Shown: positions 37,054 through 46,852, numbered from the stretch's first letter. The stretch: 64,000 nt of DNA from Streptomyces sp. SW4 (GCA_003248315.1 QKWM01000004.1:2663001-2727000), one strand, 5' to 3'. Made by a program: numbers and translations. Notes: generated by a model not told the origin, from the letters alone.

Positions 37054-38857
37054 TCAGAGCGGGGGGACGGTGCGGAAGCGGCCGGCCACGCGGAGGTCCG
37101 CTTCGATCGCGGCCGCCGTGCGCCGCAGTTCCGGCAGGATCTCCTCGACGCACGCCTGCGGGGTGCGGCGGGCCGCGTGCACGGCCACGTTCAGGGCGGC
37201 GACCACACGGCCCGCGCGGTCGTGGACGGGGACGGCGACGGAGCGCAGGCCCGCCTCCAGTTCCTCGTCGACCAGGGCGTGGCCGCGTGCGTGGACGTCG
37301 GCGAGGACGGCGGCCAGGCGGTCCGGGTCCGTGATCGTCCGGGGGTCAGGGGGCGCAGGGCGCCGTAGGAGCGCTCCGCGGCCGGGAGGGCGGCCAGGAG
37401 GACGCGGCCGAGGGACGTCGCATAGGCCGGCAGGCGGGTGCCGACCGTGATGTCCGTGGTCATCACCCGGCCGGTGGCCGCCCGGGCCGTGTACTGGATC
37501 TCCGTGCCCGTGTCCGCCAGGACCGCCAGCGACGCCGACTCGTGGACGCGCTCCGACAGGGCCGTCAGGTGCGGTGCGGCGATCCGGGGGAGGGTGGTCC
37601 GGGAGAGGGGAGGGAAGCCGAGGGCGAGGACGCCGGGGGTGAGGCTGAACGTGCGGTCGGCCGAGGCCCGTACCAGGCCCGCGTATTCGTACGTGATGAG
37701 GGCCCGGCGGGCCGTCGCCCGTGTCAGGCCCGTCGCCCGCGCCACCTCCGTGAGGGTCAGGGCCGGGCGGCCCTCGCCGAACGCCGTGAGCACGGTCAGG
37801 CCGCGGGCCAGGGACTCGACGAACTCCCGGCCCAGTTCCTGCTTCGACGCCGACGTCCACGTGGCCAGGCCCGAGGGCGGCGCGGACGGCTCCGGGGGCG
37901 GGGCCGCGCGCAGGTCGTCCTCCATCGTCGTCACCGCCGAGCGGAGGCGGGGCAGGAGCGTCCTGCGCAGGTCCTCGGCGGTGTGGCGGCTGGTGTGGCT
38001 CACCACGCTGGCCACGCAGGCCACCGGGCCGGCCCCCGGCCGCCCGTCCGGCCCGGGCCCCGGGTGCCGTACCGGGACCGACACCGCGACCAGGCCCGGT
38101 TCGATCAACTGGTCGTCCAGGGACCAGCCGTCGGCCGCCGCCCGCCGTGTGCGCTCCTCGAAGTCCCCGGCCGCCCTCTCCCGCTCCGGCCCTCGCGGCG
38201 GTACGGCGGGGAAGGCGCGGTCCTGCGGGTCCGCCGCCCGGCGTGCGCGCCAGCGCTGCCAGTCCCGTTCCGTCCACTCGGCGGCGAACAGCGGGCCCGG
38301 CGCGGTGCGTTCGGCCGGGAGCAGGTCGCCGATGCGGAAGCTGAGCGACATCGCGCGGCGGCGGGTCGCCTGGTGGATGAAGCGGATGCCGTCACGGTCC
38401 CCGACCGCCAGGGACACCGACTCGTCCAGTTCGTCGGCCAGGGCGTCGGCCCGCCAGGACAGCAGGTCGGGGAGGCGGAGGGCGGCCAGATAGGCGTTGC
38501 CCAGTTCCATCAGCCGGGGGCGAGCGTCACGTCGCGGCCGTCCAGGCGGACGTAGCCCATGCGGGCGAGCGTGGCGGTGATGCGGTCGACGGTGGAGCGG
38601 GCCAGGCCCGTCGTCCTCTCCAGGGCGCTGAGGCTGAGTGTGCCGTCCGCGTCCGTCAGCCGGCGCAGGACGGTGATGCCGCGCAGGAGCGGGGTGACCG
38701 CCTCCGCCGGGACGGCGGCAGCGTCGTCGCCGGGCGCGCCGGATACTTCGGGCGCGTCAGCTGCGTCCGGTACGGGTGCATCCGGTACGTCGGGTGCATC
38801 CGGTACGTCGGGTGCGTCCGGCGCGTCGGGTGCGTCGGGGGCGGGGCTGGCGGGCAT
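37054..38857 (-). CDS. tandem IclR-type regulator with two IclR units (two frameshifts)
   Basis: About 601 codons from ATG 38857. A Pro/Asp/Ala repeat tail (DAPDAPDAPDVPDAPDVPDA) precedes the first helix-turn-helix (GTLSLSALERTTGLARSTVD). A frame change near 38512 leads into its effector domain. A second complete unit follows: ALTLTEVARATGLTRATARR and HESASLAVLADTGTEIQYTA. Another frame change near 37345 leads into ALVDEELEAGLRSVAVPVHD. Both units look full-size. Single-unit IclR/PcaR proteins control aromatic-acid catabolism; the role of this doubled form is unknown. Confidence 0.85.
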
Positions 38858-38981
38858 CGTCGGGCGGTCTCCGGTGGGCGGCGTTCGCGGCAGGGCTACC
38901 GTAAGCCCGGCCCGCCCGGGGTGCCGCCTTCGCGGCAGGGCCGCCGGGGGGGGGCTCCGCCTGACGCCCTCGCCCCGGCCC

Positions 38982-40260
38982 TCACTTCCGCGTCACGCGG
39001 ATCCGGTGGTCCCCGTCCAGGTCGGCGCCGACCACGGTGATCGTCACGCCCGTGCGCGGGTCCTTGAACGTCTCGCCGGGGGTGAACGTCGCGTCGGAGA
39101 GTTCGGCGTGCACGTTGGGGCTGCGGGTGCAGCCGCCGCTGTCCCGGCGGGAGTCGTACACCTTCACCGGCCCCATGCCGGTGTCCACGCCGGCGTCGAC
39201 CCGGTAGACCAGGACGCCGGGGCGGCACACCGCCTCGTCGTTGCCGGCGCGGGTGCGCAGCTCCACGGCGTAACCGGAGCGGGCGTTCAGCGGGACGAAG
39301 ACCAGCTTGGAACCGCCCCGGTGCGCCAGCGGCGTCAGCTCGTACTCCGTCGTGCCGGGCTTCGCCGCGCAGTGCACCTGGTCGGCGTCGAGCCAGCCCA
39401 GCTTCCACTTGTGCCAGGCGAGCAGGTCGTTGTTGGCGCCCCAGTCCTCGCTCATGATGTCCCAGTGCCCGACCGCGCCGCCGCCCTCCTGGGTGTAGAG
39501 GTCGGGCAGGCCGAAGACGTGGCCGTTCTCGTGGGGGAGGACGCGGTAGCCGGTCCGGTCGTAGGAGCCGGAGCCGTCGTCCTGGCGGGAGTAGACGAAG
39601 GACGCGTTGGCGACGGGCACGCCGTCGGCGACCGCCGCCTCGGCGTTGCCGGCGAAGGTGACGGACAGCACCGTGTCCAGGGCCGAGGGGCCCGCGTTGG
39701 GGGTGACCAGCACGTTCAGCAGGTCGTACGCCTCGAAGTCCACCTCCGCGTCGGCCGTCGCCACGATGTCCTCGACCAGCTTGCGGTACCCGGGGTCGAA
39801 GGGCGCGCCGCGCTCTATGCCGTACTCGGCGAACGGCTTGGGCATGCGCAGCCAGTCCCGGACCGGGGTGGCGGGCGGTAGTCGAGACGGCCGTAGGAGC
39901 TGGTGCGGAACCAGTCCCGGGTCTGCGGGAAGAACTCCCCGTAGCGGTCGAGGGCGCTGCCCTCGCCGGGCGCGTCGGAGAAGTCGATCATCAGGGTCAG
40001 GGCGCGGACGGTGCCGGTGGAACGGGTGTACTGCCCGGGGTCGGGATGCCCTCCGACATCTGCACCTCGGGGCCGCCGGTGATCATGCAGGGGCCGTGCG
40101 CGGAGGAGCGGGAGAGGGACGCCGGTCCCGCTCCGGCCGGTGCGGCGCCCGGTGCGAGGTGCCCGGAGCCGGCCGAGGTGCTGACCGCGAGGGTCAGGAC
40201 GGTGACGGTCGCCAGGCTGACCACGCGGCGCGGGCGTATCCGACGGCGCAGCGGCTGCAT
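38982..40260 (-). CDS. secreted M6-family metalloprotease (two frameshifts)
   Basis: ATG 40260 with GGGGAGG. Signal peptide RRRIRPRRVVSLATVTVLTL. Frames change near 40043 and 39878. The middle segments ALTLMIDFSDAPGEGSALDR and FRTSSYGRLDYRP are typical of M6 peptidases. The catalytic zinc motif HENGHVFGLPDLY (HExxH) is clear, and a C-terminal beta domain (ELSDATFTPGETFKDPRTGV) follows. Two or three Cys suggest a disulphide. Secreted endopeptidase of about 426 codons. Confidence 0.88.
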
Positions 40261-40561
40261 GCAGACCTCCCCGGACCACGGCAGCCACCCGTCGCCGGCT
40301 GCTCCCTTGGGCTCACCCTCCGTCGAGGTCCGCGGGGGCGCTCGCTGGAGCAGACCGATCGTGGGTTTCCCGGCGGTAGCCGGGCCGGGGTCGGGTGGGG
40401 CGCCGGGCCGTGGTCGGGCCGTGGTCGGGTGGGGAGCCGGGCCGTGGTCGGCCCGTAGCCGGTCGGGAGCCGGTCGGGAGTCGGTGGGAGTCGGGCGGGA
40501 GCCCGCCCTCGGGCGCGAGCCCTGCCGCCGCGCGGGGACTGTGACGCGGGTCACGGAAGAA
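40261..40561. other. GC-rich upstream region of the protease gene
   Basis: Decayed tandem words (GGGCCGTGGTCGG, GGTCGGGAGCC) between 40370 and 40500. Near 40545, GTGAC-GCG-GTCAC-like symmetry is visible. No gene. Confidence 0.4.
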
Positions 40562-40628
40562 GTCCCCGGTGCCGGGAAATAACCGGGGACGCTCTCCCCG
40601 TTTAGTCAGGTGTTCGCGTGAAACGGGG
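40562..40628. promoter_or_regulatory. two adjacent inverted repeats in the M6/TetR spacer
   Basis: GTCCCCGGT/ACCGGGGAC (40562-40570 and 40582-40590) and CCCCGTTT/AAACGGGG (40596-40603 and 40621-40628) lie between divergent genes. They are candidates for operators of the TetR regulator or for promoter-overlapping hairpins. Confidence 0.4.
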
Positions 40629-40674
40629 AATCCCTCCCGGATCGGATCGCGGCACCCGAGTCTCTTCCGTTGTT

Positions 40675-40706
40675 CTCCGTCCCTCCGTCCCTCCGTCCCT
40701 CCGTCC
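40675..40706 (+). repeat. CTCCGTCC x4 in the TetR leader
   Basis: Four perfect 8-bp copies form a pyrimidine-rich tract, 30 bp before the GTG start of the TetR gene. Confidence 0.8.
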
Positions 40707-40735
40707 ACTCAGTCTCCGTCCACGAGGAGTACGCC

Positions 40736-41380
40736 GTGCAGACCGCCACCCCCGCACAGCGCAAGGCCACCCGACCGCGGGCCGACGCCCTGCGCAACCG
40801 GGAGCGGATCGTCACCGCCGCCCGGGAGATGTTCGTCGAGCACGGCCCCGACGTGCCGCTCGACGAGATCGCCCGCCGGGCCGGCGTCGGCAACGCCACG
40901 GTGTACCGCAACTTCCCCGACCGCGACGCCCTGGTCCGCGAGGTCGTCTGCTCGGTCATGGACCGCACCGCGCGGGCCGCCGAGCTGGCACTCGCCGAGA
41001 ACGGGGACGCGTTCGGGGCGCTGGAGCGCTTCGTGCACGCCGCCGCCGACGAGCGGATCAGCGCGCTGTGCCCGATGGTCGCCAGCACGTTCGACCAGCA
41101 CCACCCCGACCTGCTGGCCGCCCGTGAGCGGGTCGAGCGGCTCGTCGCCGAGGTCATGGAGCGGGCGAGGGCGGCCGGGCAGCTCCGTGCCGACGTCGGC
41201 GTCGGTGACCTGATGGTCGCCGTCGCCCAGCTCAGCCGGCCTCCGGCCGGTACGGAGTGCCTGCGCGGCGACCGTTTCGTCCACCGTCATCTGCAGCTGT
41301 TCCTGGACGGGCTGCGGGCTCCGGCCCGCTCCGCCCTGCCGGGCACCCCCGCGACCATGGAGGATCTCCGCCGGTCCTGA
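40736..41380 (+). CDS. TetR-family regulator of the adjacent MFS exporter
   Basis: 214 residues from GTG 40736, with GAGGAG 7-8 nt upstream. The N-terminal TetR helix-turn-helix (NRERIVTAAREMFVEHGPDV, IARRAGVGNATVYRNFPDRD) is followed by an all-helical ligand domain. It lies 153 bp upstream of, and codirectional with, a 14-helix drug-exporter gene, the usual repressor/pump arrangement. The frame is intact. Confidence 0.9.
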   Translation: MQTATPAQRKATRPRADALRNRERIVTAAREMFVEHGPDVPLDEIARRAGVGNATVYRNFPDRDALVREVVCSVMDRTARAAELALAENGDAFGALERFVHAAADERISALCPMVASTFDQHHPDLLAARERVERLVAEVMERARAAGQLRADVGVGDLMVAVAQLSRPPAGTECLRGDRFVHRHLQLFLDGLRAPARSALPGTPATMEDLRRS

Positions 41381-41480
41381 CCGGCCGGTCCGGCGCCCGG
41401 CCCCGAGCCCGCGCCCCCTCCCCGACCTGTAACCAGCACCCTTCGCTTCCCGGCCTTCCCGGCCTCTTCAGTTCTCCGTT

Positions 41481-41510
41481 CTTCTCGTCTCTTCTCGTCT
41501 CTTCTCGTCC
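41481..41510 (+). repeat. CTTCTCGTCT x3 in the MFS leader
   Basis: Three 10-bp copies (the last with C for T) immediately upstream of the MFS start region. A pyrimidine tract that would be unstructured in mRNA. Confidence 0.75.
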
Positions 41511-41533
41511 CGACGTCCCGAAGTGGGTACCCC

Positions 41534-43069
41534 ATGTCTCCGACAGCCGCCAAGGCTCAGTCTCCCGGCGTTCCCGACGCCGGCCGCTGGAAGGCGCTCG
41601 TCTTCATCGCGCTCGCCCAGCTGATGGTCGTCCTCGACTCGACCATCGTGAACATCGCCCTGCCCTCGGCCCAGCAGGACCTCGGCATCTCCGACGGCAA
41701 CCGGCAGTGGGTCGTCACGGCCTACGCCCTCGCCTTCGGCGGTCTGCTGCTGTTCGGCGGCCGGATAGCCGACCTGTGGGGCCGCAAGCGCACCTTCGTC
41801 ACCGGCCTGGCCGGCTTCGCCGCGGCCTCCGCGCTGGGCGGCGCGGCCACCAACGAGGCCATGATGTTCGGCTCCCGCGCCCTCCAGGGTGTCTTCGGCG
41901 CCCTGCTCGCGCCCGCCGCGCTCTCCCTGCTGGCCGTGATGTTCACGGACGCCAAGGAGCGCGCCAAGGCGTTCGGCATCTACGGCGCCATCGCCGGTGG
42001 CGGCGCCGCCGTCGGCCTGATCCTCGGCGGTTTCCTCACCGAGTACCTGGACTGGCGCTGGACGTTCTTCGTCAACATCCCGTTCGCCGTGGTCGCCGCG
42101 GCCGGCGCCTGGTTCGTCATCCGTGAGCCGGAGGGCAGCCGCAACCGCTCGGCGCTCGACATCCCCGGCGTCGTCCTGTCCACGCTGGGCCTGGTCGCGC
42201 TGGTCTACGGCTTCACCCGCGCCGAGTCCGAGGGCTGGGGCGAGGGCGTGACGATCGGCATGTTCGTCGCCTCCGCCGTGCTGCTGGCCGCGTTCGTCGC
42301 GGTCGAGGCGAAGGTCAAGGCCCCGCTGCTGCCGCTGCGCGTGGTGACCGACCGCAACCGCGGCGGCGTCTACCTCTCGCTCGGCCTCGCCATCATCGCG
42401 ATGTTCGGCCTGTTCCTCTTCCTGACCTACTACCTGCAGATCGTGAAGGGGTACTCGCCGGTCAAGACGGGCTTCGCGTTCCTGCCGATGGTCGCGGGCA
42501 TGATCACGGGCTCGACCCAGATCGGCACCCGTCTGCTGACCCGCGTCCCGCCGCGCCTGCTGATGGGCCCCGGCTTCCTGGTCGCCGCCGTCGGCATGCT
42601 GCTGCTGACCCGGCTGGAGATCGACACCTCGTACGCCGGGGTGCTGCTGCCCGGCATGCTGCTGCTCGGTCTCGGCATGGGTACGGCGTTCATGCCGGCC
42701 ATGTCCATGGCCACGCAGGGCGTCCGCCCGCAGGACGCCGGTGTCGCCTCCGCGATGGTCAACACCTCCCAGCAGGTGGGCGGCGCCATCGGTACCGCGC
42801 TGCTGAACACCATCGCCGCCTCCGTGACCACGTCCTACGTCACGGACCACATCGGCTCGGCGGCCTCCCGGTCGCAGCAGCAGCTGGTCCAGCTCGAGGG
42901 CATGGTGCAGGGCTACACCAGCGCCATCTGGTTCGCCGTCGGCATCCTGGTCGCCGCCGCCGCCATCGCCCTGACCTTCGTCAACGCCGGCCGTCCCGGC
43001 GGCACGACCGTCGCCGGCTCCGGCGAGGGCGTGGAGGACGAGCTGCCGGTCCCGGTCGTCGCCCACTGA
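41534..43069 (+). CDS. DHA2-family (EmrB/QacA-like) 14-helix MFS drug exporter
   Basis: 511 residues, intact. Motif A (FGGRIADLWGRKRTF) and the DHA2 motif at helix 1 (VLDSTIVNIALPSAQQDLG) are clear. Motif C-like glycine-rich helix 5 (GAIAGGGAAVGLILGGFLTE) and 14 hydrophobic segments follow. Proton-driven export of hydrophobic drugs or self-made metabolites is typical. It is preceded by its probable TetR repressor. Confidence 0.92.
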   Translation: MSPTAAKAQSPGVPDAGRWKALVFIALAQLMVVLDSTIVNIALPSAQQDLGISDGNRQWVVTAYALAFGGLLLFGGRIADLWGRKRTFVTGLAGFAAASALGGAATNEAMMFGSRALQGVFGALLAPAALSLLAVMFTDAKERAKAFGIYGAIAGGGAAVGLILGGFLTEYLDWRWTFFVNIPFAVVAAAGAWFVIREPEGSRNRSALDIPGVVLSTLGLVALVYGFTRAESEGWGEGVTIGMFVASAVLLAAFVAVEAKVKAPLLPLRVVTDRNRGGVYLSLGLAIIAMFGLFLFLTYYLQIVKGYSPVKTGFAFLPMVAGMITGSTQIGTRLLTRVPPRLLMGPGFLVAAVGMLLLTRLEIDTSYAGVLLPGMLLLGLGMGTAFMPAMSMATQGVRPQDAGVASAMVNTSQQVGGAIGTALLNTIAASVTTSYVTDHIGSAASRSQQQLVQLEGMVQGYTSAIWFAVGILVAAAAIALTFVNAGRPGGTTVAGSGEGVEDELPVPVVAH

Positions 43070-43164
43070 CGACCTGCCGGTCCCCTCGGGCGCGTCGTCC
43101 GTGCCATCCGTACGGCGGGGAGGGGACGCCCCGCCCGTACGGCCCGGGACCCGCCCCGGCCGCG

Positions 43165-43680
43165 TCAGCGCAGCCAGGGCAGGTCCGCGCCCGCCTCGGC
43201 GGGCTGGAGTCCCTCGGCGACGATCCGCATGATCTCGCCGAGGGACTCCTGCTGTTGCGGCGTCAGCCGGTCGAAGACGGCCTGGCGCACCGCGGCCACA
43301 TGGCCCGGCGCGGTCCGCCGCAGCACCTCGTAGCCCTCGTCCGTCAGCACCGCGAACTGGCCGCGCTTGTCGCCCGGGCAGTCCTCGCGCCGTACCCAGC
43401 CGTTCTTCTCCAGCCGTGCGACGGCGTGCGACAGCCGGGAGCGGGTGATCTTGGCGTGGCGGGCCAGCTCCGTCATCCGCAGCCGCCGGCGCGGCGACTC
43501 CGCGAGCTTGACCAGCAGCCCGTAGTAGACGTGGGGCATGCCGGCATCGCGCTGGAGCTGGCGGTCGAGATGGTCCTCCAGCAGCGTGCTCGCCTCGATG
43601 TACGAGCGCCAGACGCGCTGTTCCTCGGCGGTGAGCCAGCGGGGCTCGTCGGCGGGGGCGGAGGTGGATGCCGTGTTCAT
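43165..43680 (-). CDS. MarR-family regulator
   Basis: 171 residues from ATG 43680. The winged helix is RRLRMTELARHAKITRSRLS, AVARLEKNGWVRREDCPGDK with wing RGQFAVLTDEGYEVL. Long dimerisation helices stand at both ends. It is divergent from a ring-cleavage-type dioxygenase, with two operator-like repeats between, suggesting that it represses that gene in the absence of an aromatic ligand. Confidence 0.92.
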   Translation of the reverse strand: MNTASTSAPADEPRWLTAEEQRVWRSYIEASTLLEDHLDRQLQRDAGMPHVYYGLLVKLAESPRRRLRMTELARHAKITRSRLSHAVARLEKNGWVRREDCPGDKRGQFAVLTDEGYEVLRRTAPGHVAAVRQAVFDRLTPQQQESLGEIMRIVAEGLQPAEAGADLPWLR

Positions 43681-43704
43681 GTATCCACTGTACGAGGTGG
43701 CTAC

Positions 43705-43716
43705 TTGAAACTTAAA
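43705..43716. promoter_or_regulatory. MarR operator-like site 1
   Basis: TTGAAACTTAAA is a near-palindrome (one mismatch from TTGAA-AC-TTCAA), 25 bp before the MarR start. Confidence 0.5.
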
Positions 43717-43748
43717 CAAAGCGGGCGTACCGTGAGGACCCGGGGAGA

Positions 43749-43760
43749 TTGAAACTTCAA
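43749..43760. promoter_or_regulatory. MarR operator-like site 2
   Basis: TTGAA-AC-TTCAA, a perfect palindrome, lies 36 bp before the dioxygenase start and 44 bp from site 1. The two sites also share flanking CAA/CAAG. Confidence 0.55.
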
Positions 43761-43795
43761 GCAAGATGCCCCGAGTGCCCGGAGGAGCCGACGCC

Positions 43796-44580
43796 ATGTC
43801 CGTCACCAGCCAGGAGCGCATGCCCGCCCTGTACCTCAGCCACGGCGCCCCGCCGCTCGCCGACGACCCCGTCTGGCCGGGCGAGCTGGCCGCCTGGGCC
43901 GCCGCCCTGCCCCGCCCGAAGGCGATCCTCGTCGTCTCCGCCCACTGGGAGGAGGCCCCGCTCGCCCTCGGCGCCACCCGCACCGTCCCGCTCGTCTACG
44001 ACTTCTGGGGCTTCCCCGAGCACTACTACCGCGTGCGCTACGAGGCGCCCGGCGCGCCGGAGCTCGCCGAGTCCGTACGCAAGCTGCTGCGCGCCCCCGG
44101 CCGGCCCGTCCAGGACATCCCCGACCGCGGTCTCGACCACGGCGCGTACGTCCCGCTCGTCGAGATGTACCCCGACGCCGACGTCCCCGTCCTCCAGGTC
44201 TCCCTGCCGACCCTCGACCCGGCCGGGCTCATGGAGATCGGCCGCCGGCTCGCCCCCCTGCGCGACGAGGGCGTCCTGATCGTCGGCTCCGGCTTCTTCA
44301 CCCACAACCTGGCCGCGCTCCGGCAGGGCGGCGTCCCTCCTGGTCGGCGGAGTTCGACGACTGGGGCCGGCGGGCGCTGGACGCCGGTGACGTGGACGCC
44401 CTGCTCGACTTCGCCCGCACCTCCCCGGCCGGCGCGCTCGCCCACCCGCGCACCGAGCACTTCGCCCCGCTGTTCGTCACGCTGGGCGCGGCGGACGCCG
44501 CCGGCGGGGTACGGGAACAGAAGTCCGTGATCGACGGGTTCTGGATGGGGCTCGCGAAGCGGTCGGTGCAGTTCGGCTGA
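43796..44580 (+). CDS. DODA-type extradiol dioxygenase (one frameshift)
   Basis: About 262 codons from ATG 43796 behind GGAGGAG. The LigB/DODA zinc- or iron-binding histidines lie in YLSHGAPPL, VVSAHWEE, LDHGAYVPLVEMYPDADVPV and SGFFTHNL. The frame is lost near 44335, and the end reads DDWGRRALDAGDVDALLDFA to MGLAKRSVQFG. Family members open catecholic rings, such as DOPA. A MarR-controlled aromatic-degradation or stress role is inferred. Confidence 0.88.
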
Positions 44581-44611
44581 GCCCCGCGGCAACCATCGGG
44601 CGGCGGGGGCC

Positions 44612-44790
44612 GTCCTTCAGGGGGGAGCCGGACGTGTCCTTCCCGGGCGGGTCGTCGTGCACGCCGGGCCGGTCGCCGCACGGCCCGGGAAGGGTGGACG
44701 TGTCCTTCCGGGGCGGGTCCTTCGGGGGGCGTGCCCTTCCCGGACGGGTCCTTCGGGAGGGGTGGACGTGTCCTTCCCGGGGAAGCCGGA
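44612..44790 (+). repeat. degenerate repeats after the dioxygenase gene
   Basis: GGACGTGTCCTTCC-like words occur about three times, with GGGCGGGTCCTTCGGG-like words between them. They are unevenly spaced, GC-rich and non-coding. Confidence 0.5.
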
Positions 44791-44965
44791 CCGTGGCGCG
44801 AACGTGATGGGTGTCTCATCCACACGGTGGGGCCGGGGGCTCGTGGAGTACTCGAGGCGGCCTCGATCCGGCGCCTGACCTGCGTCTCCGTACGGGCCGA
44901 CGGGACCGCGCCGCCCCTGTGGCGGGACAGGGTACTGCATGATCAGAAAAATTGCGGGCCGGGTT

Positions 44966-44992
44966 GGGAATTCTGTCCTGATTCCAGTCGTT
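44966..44992 (+). promoter_or_regulatory. SigR-type promoter of hrdD
   Basis: GGGAAT, 18 nt, GTT is a perfect match to the disulphide-stress sigma factor SigR consensus (GGGAAT-N18-GTT). It predicts a start near 45000 and a leader of about 130 nt before hrdD. From memory, hrdD belongs to the S. coelicolor SigR regulon. Confidence 0.8.
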
Positions 44993-45130
44993 GTTTCCAT
45001 CGGATGCAGGGCACCCGAGGAGAGTCCGGGGAGACACCGCCAGACGGAGCCCGAGCGTTCCAAGGACCACCCGCTGACCGTCCCCCAGCGCCCCAGGGCC
45101 TGGGGGAACCCCAGTCGCAAGGGAGCACGC

Positions 45131-46129
45131 ATGGCAACCCGTGCCGTCGCCCGTCGTCAGTCCGCCACCGGCGAGACGGCCGACGCGGCAACCAGCGTCC
45201 GCGCCAACGGCGGCGAGCTCGCCGACCGCGATCTGGTCGGCATGTACCTCGACGAGATCGCGCGGACCCCGCTGCTCGACGCCGCCAAGGAGGTCGAGCT
45301 GTCCCAGATCATCGAAGCGGGTGTGTTCGCGCGGCAGATCCTCGACGGATTCGAGGAGTCCGAGGTGGAGGCCAGCCGTGAAGAGCTCCAGGCCCTGGTC
45401 GACGACGCCGAGCGGGCGAAGGACGTCTTCATCCGGTCCAACCTCCGCCTGGTCGTCGCCGTCGCCCGCCGCTACCCCCGCAGCGGCCTGCCCCTGCTCG
45501 ACCTGATCCAGGAGGGCAACGCCGGCCTGGTCCGCGCGGTGGAGAAGTTCGACTACCGCAAGGGCTTCAAGTTCTCGACGTACGCGACCTGGTGGATCCG
45601 TCAGGCCATTACGCGCTCGATCGCCGACCAGTCGCGCACCATCCGGCTGCCCGTCCACCTGGTGGAGGAGCTGGGCCGGATCCGCCGCGTGCAGCGCGAG
45701 TTCAACCGCGAGCACGGCCGCGAGCCGGAGCCGGCGGAGATCGCGGCCGAGCTGGGCTCGACGCCGGAGCGCGTGACCGACGTGCTCGACTGGGCCCGCG
45801 ACCCGGTCTCGCTGAACATGTCGGTGGACGACGAGGGCGAGACCCAGTTCGGCGACCTGCTGGAGGACACCTCCGCCGTGTCGCCCGAGCAGTCCGTGCT
45901 GACGCTGCTGCGCAGCGAGGAACTGGACAGCCTGATCGGCCGCCTCGACCCGCGCACGGCCTCCATCATCAAGATGCGGTACGGCATCGAGGACGGCCGG
46001 GAGCGCACCCTGACCGAGGTCGGCAAGGAGCACGGTCTGACGCGCGAGCGCATCCGGCAGATCGAGAAGCACGCGCTGCTGGAGCTGAAGAAGCTGGCCC
46101 GCGACACGGGCTTCGAGGCTGCCGCGTAA
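45131..46129 (+). CDS. hrdD: principal-like RNA polymerase sigma factor HrdD
   Basis: 332 residues from ATG 45131, with AGGGAG upstream. A short non-conserved N-terminus lacks region 1.1. Region 1.2 is DLVGMYLDEIARTPLLDAAK, region 2 is NLRLVVAVARRY, PLLDLIQEGNAGLVRAVEKF and FSTYATWWIRQAITRSIADQ. Regions 3 and 4 follow, with LTEVGKEHGLTRERIRQIEK. The sequence matches my memory of HrdD rather than the larger HrdB. It is a group 2 factor, dispensable, recognising housekeeping-like promoters, and is itself driven by SigR. The frame is intact. Confidence 0.92.
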   Translation: MATRAVARRQSATGETADAATSVRANGGELADRDLVGMYLDEIARTPLLDAAKEVELSQIIEAGVFARQILDGFEESEVEASREELQALVDDAERAKDVFIRSNLRLVVAVARRYPRSGLPLLDLIQEGNAGLVRAVEKFDYRKGFKFSTYATWWIRQAITRSIADQSRTIRLPVHLVEELGRIRRVQREFNREHGREPEPAEIAAELGSTPERVTDVLDWARDPVSLNMSVDDEGETQFGDLLEDTSAVSPEQSVLTLLRSEELDSLIGRLDPRTASIIKMRYGIEDGRERTLTEVGKEHGLTRERIRQIEKHALLELKKLARDTGFEAAA

Positions 46130-46230
46130 CGCTCCGGCCGCGCCGCTGCGGGGCGACACCCGTCAGGGCGACCCAGCGGCCCGCGGGTGCCCGGCACCCC
46201 GCGCCCGTGCGGGCGTGCCCCGGGGCCGGC

Positions 46231-46291
46231 CCATGGATAGGGCCCGCGGTGACGGTGGCTCCCATAGATAGGGCCCGCGGTGGCGGTGGCT
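46231..46291 (+). repeat. 30-bp tandem duplication after hrdD
   Basis: 46231-46260 and 46262-46291 differ at two positions. Each contains GATAGGGCCCGCGGTG. Confidence 0.8.
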
Positions 46292-46813
46292 GTGGTGGCG
46301 CGTACGCCGGCCGTCCGGGGGTGCGCGGGGTGGCGAAACCCGGCGCAAACATGGCCGTGGAACGCCGCTTAACCTCCGAGGGCCCGGGAACAAGACTTCA
46401 GGGCCCACCAGTTCGGGCCCCGGGGGCCACCCCCCTGGTCCCTTCAACCACGTCCCGTCGCACTCCCCCCGGCGCCGGGACTTCCCCGAGCCGGGCTCGG
46501 CGCTCCTCCCCCGGGCGCCCGAGCCCGGCTCGCCTTTTCGCCGAATCGTTCCGGCGGTGCGGTGCTCGTTCCGGCGGTGCGGGCAGGCGCCTTGCAAGGG
46601 CAGGCCCCTTCGAGGGCGGCGCCCTTCCGAGAGTGGGGCCCTTCCAAGGGCGGGTCGTCGGCCGGACTCGGGGAGAGCGCCGTCGCCCGGGCCGGCTGCG
46701 GGACCGGACCGCTGCGCGGCCGCACCGCTGCGTGGCCGGACCACTGCGGGGCCGGGCCGTTTCCGGACGTGGCCGCTCACCGGCGGAGCCGGTCGTGGGC
46801 GTGCCTGGACGAC
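46292..46813. other. spacer with GCCCTT/AAGGGC words, no gene
   Basis: Between 46585 and 46660 several copies of GCCCCTTC/GAGGGC and GCCCTTCC..AAGGGC could fold into stacked hairpins. Downstream are CGGACCGCTGCG-like repeats. Nothing coding seen in about 520 bp. Confidence 0.45.
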
Positions 46814-46846
46814 GGGCCACCCCGGACCTGAACCCCGGGGTGGCCC
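46814..46846. terminator. 12-bp perfect hairpin
   Basis: GGGCCACCCCGG, 9-nt loop, CCGGGGTGGCCC. It insulates the following TetR promoter from upstream transcription. Confidence 0.65.
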
Positions 46847-46852
46847 GCCGGA

